Shown one piece after another: positions 45,965 to 53,511 of a DNA stretch of 64,000 nucleotides (the stretch's first letter is position 1; each line of letters starts with the position of its first letter). Made by a program: the position numbers and the translations under genes. Below the pieces are notes generated by a model, which was given only the letters and a program-made list of their open reading frames with translations, did no database searches and was not told the origin of the DNA. Source of the stretch: GWF2-38-69 sp965228125 (lineage in GTDB: Bacteria; Verrucomicrobiota; Lentisphaeria; Victivallales; GWF2-38-69); assembly GCA_965228125.1 (NCBI GenBank), contig OZ245791.1:2914001-2978000 (forward strand), in the 5' to 3' direction.

Positions 45965-46267
45965 TTAAAAACTTTCCTTCTCAAAATCATCGCTGATGCT
46001 GGTAACCTCAATAAGATGATAACCAAACTGGGTCTTCACCGGGCCTATGAGTTTTCCTATTTCACCTTTAAAAACAGCTTTATCAAATTCTTTTACCATG
46101 TCCCCTTCAAAGAATTCTCCCAAATCGCCGCCGCTTGATCCTGACGGACACTCGGAAAAATCTCTTGCGACATCGGAAAAGTCTGCTCCTTTTTCAATGT
46201 CTTTTTTTAGTTCATCACATATGGCTTTTGAGCCAACAAGGATATGGCGGGCTGTAGCTTTTTTCAT
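45965..46267 (-). CDS. Small parvulin peptidyl-prolyl isomerase
   Basis: A 100-residue stand-alone PpiC-type rotamase without a signal peptide, so cytoplasmic. ARHILVGSKAICDELKKDI, GADFSDVARDFSECPSGSSGG, LGEFFEGDMV and the TQFGYHLIEV end are textbook parvulin. It is 38 bases upstream of trxB, so folding and redox genes are together. Confidence 0.94.
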   Translation of the reverse strand: MKKATARHILVGSKAICDELKKDIEKGADFSDVARDFSECPSGSSGGDLGEFFEGDMVKEFDKAVFKGEIGKLIGPVKTQFGYHLIEVTSISDDFEKESF

Positions 46268-46458
46268 AGTTAGGGAAAACCTCTTTTGAAATAAATTTTT
46301 AGTTTTAAAAATAAGGCGTAATTAAATAATAGTCACTTATCAAAAAATTGAATAGCAAACCGATAAAAAAAAAACGTTTTTAGCAAAAAAAAAAACGACC
46401 TTACAAAAGGATCATACATAAATAAGACATGCAGGATTAAAGATTGAATATGGGCTGA

Positions 46459-47002
46459 TTACTTGAAGGTTCCGCTGAGGGTTGCTTTAGCTATAACCTT
46501 GCCTCTGAGGAGAAACTGTATATTTTGGTAGGTCAAAAGCGTTTTTACACGTCCAATATCTGACGTGTTGAGAGCGTAAATAGTAAACACATAAGTGTGG
46601 ATACCGCTTCTTTTAGGCGGCTGCGGCCCCCCATATCCTTTGGTGACAAAACTGTTTATGGCTTCTATTGAACCTTTGGGCATATTGTTGCATGAAGCCC
46701 CCTCGTTCAAATTTGTCACATTTGCAGGGATGTTAAAGACAGCCCAGTGCACCCAGTTATTTGCTATAGGCGCTGTGTCAATACATACAATTGCGTAGGA
46801 CTTAACTCCTTCAGGTTGGTTTTTCCAATGTAATTCGGGGGAAATATTCTCACCATTTTCTGCTCCATAGTTTGCGTATTTGGCTGGGATCTGAGATTTA
46901 TCTGTAAAGGAATCAGACTCTAACATGAACTCTTTAGCTTGAAGCTGAGCCCAAACAGTCAAAAAAAATAGTTGCAAATAAGAATAAAGTTATCTTCTTC
47001 AT
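46459..47002 (-). pseudogene. Exported PEBP (YbhB/YbcL) protein with a frameshift in the signal peptide
   Basis: The mature domain is complete: FMLESDSFTDKSQIPAKYA, DTAPIANNWVHWAVFNIP and YGGPQPPKRSGIHTYVFTIYAL are hallmarks of the phosphatidylethanolamine-binding/Raf-kinase-inhibitor-like family. The natural start is the ATG at 47002, which encodes MKKITLFLFATIF, but an 8-base T-run (46961-46968) throws the frame out; with 7 T it reads on as LTVWAQLQA and into the domain. Without the shift, only a weak TTG-initiated frame (from 46977) remains, with a short, charge-free leader. It may be a slippage-controlled gene, a young pseudogene or a sequence error. Confidence 0.75.
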
Positions 47003-47126
47003 ATTAGACATCAAAAAATTGAGGGACAAGTTGGTTCAAACCGTTAAGAATATCCTCAATTAATTGGACTTTTTTTTCGCATCTCTCCCATTTATGTTTT
47101 CGGGTCTAATCGGATTTTGGTTCTTG

Positions 47127-47645
47127 TCAGGATATAGGTTTTCCGATAATCAGGTAGTGTAATTTTGCACCATGTTCAAGCGGATGGTTTATCGTTATCT
47201 CACTCATTATGCTTAGTTCCGGGGCGGGATCGTATGGGCTTGAAATCACAGCATACGTATTAATGTCGTTTTTTACCTCAAGAAAGAGTTCGTTCTTTTC
47301 AGAAAAAGGTTTCAGATTGGTGCAGCTCCCGAACTTCAAGTAAATCGCAAAAAGCGCTAAGAGATCGTCTTTGAGAAAAGCAATAGTTATGGGATGTTCT
47401 GCAAAACGGGCACCTGACATTATCTCACGAAAGACGGCTTGTATAGTTCCAGAGGGCAGGGCATCTGTAGATTTTTTTGATAGTCTGTCAAGAATATTTT
47501 TCTCTCTTTCCGGAACAAATACGGAACTGTTTTTTGTTTGCTTAATATCTCCGACTTTCTTCGCAAGTTTGTACCTTTCAGAAATTAACTCAAGGATTGT
47601 ATCATCGATCTTGTCTATTTTTGTTCTAAGTTCAGCTATTTTCAT
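47127..47645 (-). CDS. Chorismate mutase (AroQ type) with a degenerate PheA-like tail
   Basis: The ATG at 47645 gives the usual start MKIAELRTKIDKID; the frame is open further up to 47690 but no ribosome-binding site favours that. Residues 1-85 are an AroQ chorismate mutase (ILELISERYKLAKKVGDIK, then VFREIMSGAR), converting chorismate to prephenate. The remaining roughly 85 residues (ITIAFLKDDLLALFAIYLKFG...YAVISSPYD) resemble the first lobe of prephenate dehydratase but are short and lack its catalytic TRF motif. So this may be a decayed P-protein with only mutase activity, or a regulator-type fusion. Confidence 0.75.
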   Translation of the reverse strand: MKIAELRTKIDKIDDTILELISERYKLAKKVGDIKQTKNSSVFVPEREKNILDRLSKKSTDALPSGTIQAVFREIMSGARFAEHPITIAFLKDDLLALFAIYLKFGSCTNLKPFSEKNELFLEVKNDINTYAVISSPYDPAPELSIMSEITINHPLEHGAKLHYLIIGKPIS

Positions 47646-47728
47646 GTTGCAATAGGTTAAGGTTGTTCTATAAAGCCACTGGCATATCATAAATCTATGA
47701 CGTAGGCAATATAGGCGAAAGTTTATGT

Positions 47729-48679
47729 TTACAGTGGATCTATCAGATAGAATAGGTAACTTTTGATCCTGATTTCCAGCCTGCGCAGAATTTTAAATAT
47801 AGAAGGCGCTTTCTCTGTTTGAATATAGGTGATGCCTCCCGCACCATAGCGCAACGGATGTTTCGGATCTTTATCCATTTTTATTTTTACAGCAAATGAC
47901 TGTGCAGGAGTAATGAATGACTCAGAGGGCAGGACCGAACTTGCTTTCAACTGTGTGTCTCCCACTGCCCAGACTACAGTGTCTACAGTGCCGTAAAGAA
48001 TAGTGCCAGGATAAATCCCCAAAGCTACTTCTACTTTATCTCCAGCATGTACATTTTGTATAGCTTTTTGATTGACACAGGCAATTACCCATAGATCATC
48101 TGTACACACAAAAGGCATTACCCTTTTGTTCATTATTCCGATATATGAGCCTTCCTGTAATTGAAGGGACGGAATATATCCATTTTTAGGAGCATAAGTT
48201 ATAAGATTATTTAATCTGTATTCAGCTTCTCCCACCAGAGCACTGTAATGATCCACTTCTGCTTTTCTTATAGTGTATTCTTCTTTGGCCATAGCTCCGG
48301 ATGGAGTAAGTTTTTGCGCATCATAAAAATAACGCTCGGCTTTTGTCAGGTTAGCTTTAGCATCGTCCAACTTGTGTTGCCACGATTCGGGATCCATTTC
48401 GAATACTTTGTCACCTTTCTTTAGGGGGACATTAGCCTGAGCGTAGATTTTCTCCACATAGCCTGGAAATTGAGATTGGATTTCAATCACATATCCTTCG
48501 ACGACAGTCTTGTCTGACCCCGGGGTGTATTGGGCCAGGCAAATTATCTCGAAAAGGACACAAAAAGCATAGAATCCGACCAGAGCCACGCCCCACCATA
48601 CATTGAATCTAAGCCATTTATAATAGAAGAAGACAAACCATATTAAGGCTATATATCCTGCGGTAAGTAATATTTCCAT
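47729..48679 (-). CDS. HlyD/EmrA-like membrane fusion protein (YibH-like)
   Basis: A 316-residue protein with two N-terminal membrane helices (about 3-20 and 28-48), then a barrel-sandwich hybrid split by a coiled coil: VEGYVIEIQSQFPGYVEKIYAQANVPLKKGDKVFEMDP, a helical hairpin near 105-160, and ITYAPKNGYIPSL..EGSYI. It ends with a beta-barrel and a helical tail. In E. coli the neighbouring pair yibH-yibI has the same make-up (HlyD-like plus DUF3302), supporting the assignment. No ABC or MFS pump gene is directly adjacent. Confidence 0.85.
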   Translation of the reverse strand: MEILLTAGYIALIWFVFFYYKWLRFNVWWGVALVGFYAFCVLFEIICLAQYTPGSDKTVVEGYVIEIQSQFPGYVEKIYAQANVPLKKGDKVFEMDPESWQHKLDDAKANLTKAERYFYDAQKLTPSGAMAKEEYTIRKAEVDHYSALVGEAEYRLNNLITYAPKNGYIPSLQLQEGSYIGIMNKRVMPFVCTDDLWVIACVNQKAIQNVHAGDKVEVALGIYPGTILYGTVDTVVWAVGDTQLKASSVLPSESFITPAQSFAVKIKMDKDPKHPLRYGAGGITYIQTEKAPSIFKILRRLEIRIKSYLFYLIDPL

Positions 48680-48686
48680 AATCTAA

Positions 48687-49016
48687 TTAATTCTCTGTTT
48701 GGCTGTTATCATTGGTTTCTGGTTCTTGTGCGCTTTCATCGTCTACTTCAATGTGAGCTTTTCTGGTTTTTGAAAGGTTTAATGTTAGTTTTGGCTGAGT
48801 GTAAGCCCAGATCATTGCGAAAAACCATAAAGGTATCATTATTAGTCCGAGAATCCCCATGCATTTGATAGCATCTTTTTGAGGGTGTTTTCTTCTTTCA
48901 GCTATTTTCTCAGGCAGAGTATGAACCAAAATAATGAAAACAACTACAAGAATTACGCATAGTAAAATTATTATCAGAGCGAAGATTTTGTAAATTAAAT
49001 CGGTTGTTGGATCCAT
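48687..49016 (-). CDS. DUF3302 inner-membrane protein (YibI-like)
   Basis: A 109-residue protein with two membrane helices (about 8-32 and 50-70) linked by LPEKIAERRKHPQKDAIKCMG, the DUF3302 hallmark. The C-terminal 35 residues are acidic and polar. It is 7 bases upstream of the HlyD-like gene, as in the yibI-yibH pair of enterobacteria. Role unknown, presumably a partner of the fusion protein. Confidence 0.8.
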   Translation of the reverse strand: MDPTTDLIYKIFALIIILLCVILVVVFIILVHTLPEKIAERRKHPQKDAIKCMGILGLIMIPLWFFAMIWAYTQPKLTLNLSKTRKAHIEVDDESAQEPETNDNSQTEN

Positions 49017-49204
49017 TGAAAAATAAAATTAATTGTTAGAGCTTAATCTTTTTTCGAAATTATAGAGGAATAGTAATGGATTTGAACGTTTTTTTTAAAA
49101 AAATGTAAAAAATTAACAGAGAAAATTCTACTATTAGCTAGCTTTACATTCAGAAATATAGATAATCAAACTCAAAATACCTAAAAATATTCCAATAATT
49201 CAAA

Positions 49205-49600
49205 ATGATACACGTCCTTGCCGCAGTAATATGTTTAAATAATAAGTTTCTTGTAGCTACCAGGCCAGACGGCAGACATCTTGCAGGAAAATGGGAGTTT
49301 CCCGGGGGGAAAATACAATCTGGCGAAACAGCGCAAGAGGGATTGAAGAGAGAAATAGAGGAAGAATTAGGCGTATCGATAATAGTCCTGGATAAAATTT
49401 TTGCTACTATTCATTCATATTTTGATAAAACTGTATGCCTTGACTTCTACAGAGCTTTACCAGAGGACATGGATAAATTCACACCTGAACCTCTGGATAA
49501 ACAGGAATTTGCATGGGTGGATAGGAGAGACTTGCTCACATACGATTTTGCCGAAGCTGACAGAAGAATAATAGAGTTCCTAGCAAACTCAATTTATTAA
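49205..49600 (+). CDS. mutT: MutT-like NUDIX hydrolase
   Basis: A 131-residue pyrophosphohydrolase. The NUDIX box (GX5EX7REUXEEXGU) is complete, starting at GGKIQSGET near residue 37, preceded by GKWEFPGG as in MutT/CTP pyrophosphohydrolase. It likely removes oxidised dGTP or unusual CTP analogues; exact substrate cannot be read from sequence. Monocistronic or co-transcribed with the efflux gene 64 bases later. Confidence 0.9.
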   Translation: MIHVLAAVICLNNKFLVATRPDGRHLAGKWEFPGGKIQSGETAQEGLKREIEEELGVSIIVLDKIFATIHSYFDKTVCLDFYRALPEDMDKFTPEPLDKQEFAWVDRRDLLTYDFAEADRRIIEFLANSIY

Positions 49601-49664
49601 GATATTATATCCTGCCTATATTTTTAGAATAAATTAGTGTTTTTACAGATATTATGATGTCATC

Positions 49665-50855
49665 ATGCTTAAGTTGAACAAGAATTATATCCTTATTTTA
49701 ATGGCCTCAATGTTTTTCATGGGGCTGGCTGCGACTGATATCTATATTGCCTCGCTGCCCCAAATAGTTAGAGATTTCAATACCTCTCCTAATGTAGTTA
49801 ATCTTACGCTCTCAGTTTTTACTATAGGAGGGGCGGTGTTTGTCCTGTTTGCGGACATTTTGAGCAGCCGCTTTGGCAGAAGGCCAGTAATAATAGCATC
49901 AGTTGCGGTATTTACAGTTTCTTCTTTCCTGATAAGTATATCGCCGTCTATCTGGCTTATAATTGTTTTGCGGTTTGTGCAATCGGCAGTGGCCTTGATT
50001 TTTATTGCCAGTCGCCAGGTTTTGAAAGATATTATGAACCAACGGGAGCAGGTGAGGGCCAATGGTATAATTTTGGCGGGATTGGTTATTTCTCCAGCTA
50101 TAGCCCCAGTAATAGGTGCATATCTTTCTCACCATTTTGGGTGGAGAAGCTGTTTTGTTTTTAGCGGCATATTGGGTTCTATACTTCTTGGGATTACGTT
50201 TAAAATTCTTCCTGAGACAAATTTTGCAAGACTCTCAGTTTTTCCAAAACTTGGCGGATATGTACTAAACCATTTCGTGCTTCTTAAAGACAGTTTTTTT
50301 CTGGGTATAACGACAATATACGTCAGCGCTACAGGAGCATTTTATGCTTTTATAGGCATATCGAGTTATCTCTATATAAATGATCTTGGGGTTACGCCTA
50401 TTATGTATTCGTATATTTACATTCTTATGGCTGTAGGGTATCTGGCTGGCAACCAGTACATGATGGCGCTTAATAGAGCAGAGGTACACTATAAAAAAAT
50501 TATCGGAATAGGGGTTTTTTCAACCTTAGCAGGAGCAATAATAATATTCGCATCAGAACCTTTTACCCTTAAGATACTAATAATAATATTGATAACTGTA
50601 GGTTCAATGTTTATGCGTGCTGCGAATGCTTTGACCAATCCTACTACCCAGGTGATAACCATTAACCACTTTAAGAGTAGAGGAGGAGTCGCTCTCGGCC
50701 TTGCCATGAGTATAAACAGTTTTATGATGAGCATTGCTGTGATTCTCGTTACTCTTTTTCATAAAAATCCTATTGAAGGCCTGATTGCTATTTCGTTATT
50801 GTTTTCCTTTATTGGGCTTGGGGCCTTCTATTTGGTGAGGCGAAAAATAGCATAA
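49665..50855 (+). CDS. Bcr/CflA-type MFS efflux transporter
   Basis: A 396-residue 12-helix major facilitator. N-terminal MGLAATDIYIASLPQIVRDF is the Bcr/CflA hallmark, followed by the motif-A loop ADILSSRFGRRPVI and the helix-5 drug/proton antiporter region GLVISPAIAPVIGAYLSHHFGWR. Members export bicyclomycin, chloramphenicol, sulfonamides or small metabolites; substrate here is unknown. Confidence 0.9.
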   Translation: MLKLNKNYILILMASMFFMGLAATDIYIASLPQIVRDFNTSPNVVNLTLSVFTIGGAVFVLFADILSSRFGRRPVIIASVAVFTVSSFLISISPSIWLIIVLRFVQSAVALIFIASRQVLKDIMNQREQVRANGIILAGLVISPAIAPVIGAYLSHHFGWRSCFVFSGILGSILLGITFKILPETNFARLSVFPKLGGYVLNHFVLLKDSFFLGITTIYVSATGAFYAFIGISSYLYINDLGVTPIMYSYIYILMAVGYLAGNQYMMALNRAEVHYKKIIGIGVFSTLAGAIIIFASEPFTLKILIIILITVGSMFMRAANALTNPTTQVITINHFKSRGGVALGLAMSINSFMMSIAVILVTLFHKNPIEGLIAISLLFSFIGLGAFYLVRRKIA

Positions 50856-50878
50856 ATTCTGATGTCTTTTAATGAAAT

Positions 50879-51559
50879 CTAAAATGCTTCCATTTGATTT
50901 CTGTAAGGCTGTATTTCCATTTCGGAAGGAATTGGCTGCTTGATTGAGACTTTTATTTGCGCGAGCTTTGCCAATAACTCAGGCATTATGGAATTGATGC
51001 AATTTTGCATGGCTTGAGTCAATACTGACTGATATTCGCCTGGCGTTATGAGTACTGCTAATGCAGAGGCATTTCCCTCATAGGATTTTGAGAATATGAC
51101 CTGCTTATTCTCTTTCAGGAAAATAGTTATATTAACTACTGCGGTGTATGACATATACATATCACAGTCTAGTTTTGTAATAGTCGAAGAGATAACCAGT
51201 CCACTGTTTTTTCCGTTAGCTCCTACTGCATTATATCCGGCCGCTCTAAGGTTCTCAACCAAACTTTTTTGTACCCATTCCTGAACGGGTTCATGATTTA
51301 CGACATCTGCTGTATGTATGCCAAAGCCGTTTCTCACATATCCGACAAAACAAGGAGACAGCCCTCTGGCATCTTCAGGTTCAATTACTTGTATTACTTC
51401 GGTTCGAACTGTGATTTTGGGTGGCAAACCATTAGCTATTATAGGTGAGAGGGTGACTTCTCGAGTACCAAATGCGCAGCCGCCGCATGTCAGAAAAACA
51501 GGGATTATCAAGATCAATCCGGCATTCAATAGCGATTTATTCACTCCTGATTTTTTCAT
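50879..51559 (-). CDS. YajG-like lipoprotein
   Basis: A 226-residue protein with signal peptide and a lipobox in FLTCGGC (Cys about 28). The mature part (VTLSPIIANG..LPPKITVRTE, WVQKSLVENLRAAGYN, NIMFLKENKQ-like beta strand, final helical ..CINSIMPELLAKLAQI) resembles the YajG/DUF4410-type fold of small lipoproteins, a moderate-confidence guess from layout. Convergent with the efflux gene and divergent from gpmA. Confidence 0.6.
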   Translation of the reverse strand: MKKSGVNKSLLNAGLILIIPVFLTCGGCAFGTREVTLSPIIANGLPPKITVRTEVIQVIEPEDARGLSPCFVGYVRNGFGIHTADVVNHEPVQEWVQKSLVENLRAAGYNAVGANGKNSGLVISSTITKLDCDMYMSYTAVVNITIFLKENKQVIFSKSYEGNASALAVLITPGEYQSVLTQAMQNCINSIMPELLAKLAQIKVSIKQPIPSEMEIQPYRNQMEAF

Positions 51560-51805
51560 GATGAGGTCGTAGTGTTAGTTATTATAAAAATATAGATTAA
51601 TATGATTCAATTATTTTTGCTTTCTATCTTTCGGAATAAAAAATATTCTAACTGTCAAAAGTCTTAGGGTTTAAAGTCAAATCATGAGCATCGTACCTGT
51701 GGTATAGGGCTATAATCTGTTCGGCTTGAACTATTTATTTTTCTGAATTTTAAGTATATTATAACACACATTGATAAATTCAAATTTTTAATACTTGGAG
51801 GGTAA

Positions 51806-52492
51806 ATGCAAAAATTAGTTTTAGTACGACACGGGGAGAGTATTTGGAATCTTGAGAACAAATTTACGGGATGGACAGATGTAGCCCTTTCAGACAATGG
51901 AAGGAAAGAAGCCAGCCATGCGGGAAAATTGTTGAAGGAGTCCAATTTCAGTTTTGACATAGCATATACTTCATATTTGAGAAGAGCTATAGAAACTTTA
52001 TGGATAATTTTATCCGAACTTGACTCTATGTGGATAGATGTTGAAAAGACATGGAAACTTAATGAGCGGCATTATGGCGCGCTGCAAGGGTTGAATAAGG
52101 CTGAGACGTCCGCAAAATATGGGGCGGAACAGGTAAATTTATGGCGTAGAGCTTACGACATTCGCCCTCCTGCGTTAGATATAAATGATGATCGTTACCC
52201 TGGAAAAGATCAGAGGTATAAAGATGTTCCAAGAGGAGAGCTGCCTTTAACTGAATCGCTTAGCGACACTATTTATAGGTTTATGCCGTATTGGCACACA
52301 GATATTACCTCTTCCTTAAGAGAAGGTAAACATGTTTTGATTTCAGCTCACGGAAACACATTGCGTGCACTCGTGAAACATTTGGACAATGTATCTGATC
52401 CGGATATATCAAAACTCAATATACCTACGGGAGCACCTCTGGTTTACGAACTTGATGAAAACTTAAATCCTGTCAGGCATTATTATCTATAG
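51806..52492 (+). CDS. gpmA: 2,3-bisphosphoglycerate-dependent phosphoglycerate mutase
   Basis: A 228-residue glycolytic enzyme interconverting 3- and 2-phosphoglycerate. The phosphohistidine is in LVRHGESIWN (His9), followed by KFTGWTDVALS, the acid/base Glu in LNERHYGALQG and the second catalytic His in ISAHGNTLRAL. Length is typical of the ~230-residue form. It has a GGAGG ribosome-binding site and is the last intact gene before a region of mobile debris. Confidence 0.97.
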   Translation: MQKLVLVRHGESIWNLENKFTGWTDVALSDNGRKEASHAGKLLKESNFSFDIAYTSYLRRAIETLWIILSELDSMWIDVEKTWKLNERHYGALQGLNKAETSAKYGAEQVNLWRRAYDIRPPALDINDDRYPGKDQRYKDVPRGELPLTESLSDTIYRFMPYWHTDITSSLREGKHVLISAHGNTLRALVKHLDNVSDPDISKLNIPTGAPLVYELDENLNPVRHYYL

Positions 52493-52524
52493 CTCCGCTG
52501 CTAAAACTCATAATATGATGAATG

Positions 52525-52755
52525 GAAAGGAGAAAACCAATCTGGATGTAACAGTTAATAAAAAGGACAATCCATCGGGGGGCATTGATTGCAAAGGAAA
52601 TCCTTAGAATGATTAACCGCGAAACACAGCTTACAGCTTTTGCCGGAGTGAGATATAACAAATTTCTTGCAAAGATAGCTTCAGACATAAATAAATCCTA
52701 TGGATTGACTATTATAAAACCTGAAGAGGCGGAGATTTTTATAGAAAAGCTTCCA
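52525..52755 (+). pseudogene. dinB: DNA polymerase IV (dinB) remnant
   Basis: Two frames together read as a piece from the middle of a Y-family polymerase: LDVTVNKKDNPSG, then after a shift in a G6 run at 52576-52581, ALIAKEILRMINRETQLTAFAGVRYNKFLAKIASD (in pieces), and GLTIIKPEEAEIFIEKLP. This matches the LDVTxNKKG-SATLIAKEI...SAGVSYNKFLAKIASD...EKLPI order of DinB. Both the N-terminal palm and the C-terminal little finger are missing. It stops at the junction with the IS3 remnant at 52747-52755. Confidence 0.75.
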
Positions 52756-53190
52756 ACTCAGAATCTTCCTGCTGTAGAGGCCTATTATTGCCGACAGATA
52801 CATGAATGAACCTTTATGCTTGATATAGGTAATGTCAGACGCCCATACCTGATCAACATGGGTAACGTCAATATCGTTAAGCAAGTAAGGATATTTCTTA
52901 TGCTCGCTGTTTGCCAGACTCAACTTGGGTTCAGGATATGTTGCTTTGATATGTAATGCATCCATTGCATTTCTGACTTTTTTCCTGCTGCTTTCGTAGC
53001 CCAACTTTCTGATTTCCAAATTCAATCGCCGATAGCCATAGAACGGGTATTTTAAGTTTACTGCCGTCACAATACCGAGGAATGAATTCTTTACATTTTT
53101 TCTTACCTGAGCATAATAATATGTCGATTTGGACAGTTTAAGCAGTTCACATTGTTTAGTGATGCTTAGCTTGTTATCACCTTCTATCAT
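52747..53190 (-). pseudogene. IS3 transposase orfB, 3'-truncated
   Basis: Starting at the ATG at 53190: an HTH_21-type start (SITKQCELLKLSKSTYYY), the YPFYGYRRLN motif and the opening of the integrase core VDQVWASDITYIKHKGSFMYL. The first catalytic Asp (SDIT) is there, but the second, normally in a ..DLYSRK motif, is Gly (IIGLYSRK), and the part with the final Glu is gone because the sequence runs into antisense dinB after SWKL. It cannot be active. Confidence 0.75.
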
Positions 53191-53194
53191 ATCT

Positions 53195-53482
53195 CTATTT
53201 ACCCGAAGAGCTGTTTGTACTTTTTTTTAGAAATTCGTTCTCCATCTTAAGTTGGCCGATTTCCTTCAAAAGGTCATCTCTGGTAATTTCCTCCTCATCT
53301 TTTTTCTTCTTATTGTTCTTGGAAAATCCTTCTTTGATATTCTCGATTGCAGTATGCTTCCAGATGGATATGCAGTTTGAATGTACTCCATATTTCCCTG
53401 ATAAGGCAGAAAGTGTCTCCTCTTACTTTATTGCGTCAATTGCTGCTTTTGCTTTGAAGGCCGCTTCATGTGTTCTTTTCAT
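53195..53482 (-). pseudogene. IS3 orfA with in-frame stop
   Basis: From an ATG at 53482 behind a strong AGGAGG: MKRTHEAAFKAKAAIDAIK then TAA, continuing EETLSALSGKYGVHSNCISIWK, the Tnp_1 helix-turn-helix. It ends with a coiled-coil-like KKKKDEEEITRDDLLKEIGQ.. and an A8 run at 53221-53228. One more A would restore the canonical KKKYKQLFG end. The nonsense codon replaces the usual GE/GEK position, so this is dead. Confidence 0.7.
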
Positions 53483-53511
53483 CTCTTCCTCCTGATTCTT
53501 TATCTTATTAT

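Larger units (their letters stand above)
52747..53511 (-). mobile_element. Decayed IS3-family insertion sequence
   Basis: Contains orfA and the front half of orfB in IS3 order on the minus strand. One end is cut within orfB where it meets the dinB remnant, sharing the 9 bases AAGCTTCCA (52747-52755), a likely deletion junction by microhomology. The other end abuts the inverted repeat of the IS5-like element at 53512. Neither IS3 terminal repeat can be identified. Confidence 0.7.

Noticed and set aside
47729..49016. HlyD-like gene as the secretion system of the RTX lipase
   Set aside because: It has two N-terminal helices and a DUF3302 partner like YibH/YibI, no ABC transporter beside it, and lies 12 kb away. 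A type I system for the RTX protein is more likely past the window edge.
53195..53482. Programmed frameshift joining IS3 orfA and orfB at the A8 run
   Set aside because: IS3 elements do use such slips, but here orfA has an in-frame TAA, orfB lost a catalytic Asp and its 3' half. There is nothing functional left to produce.
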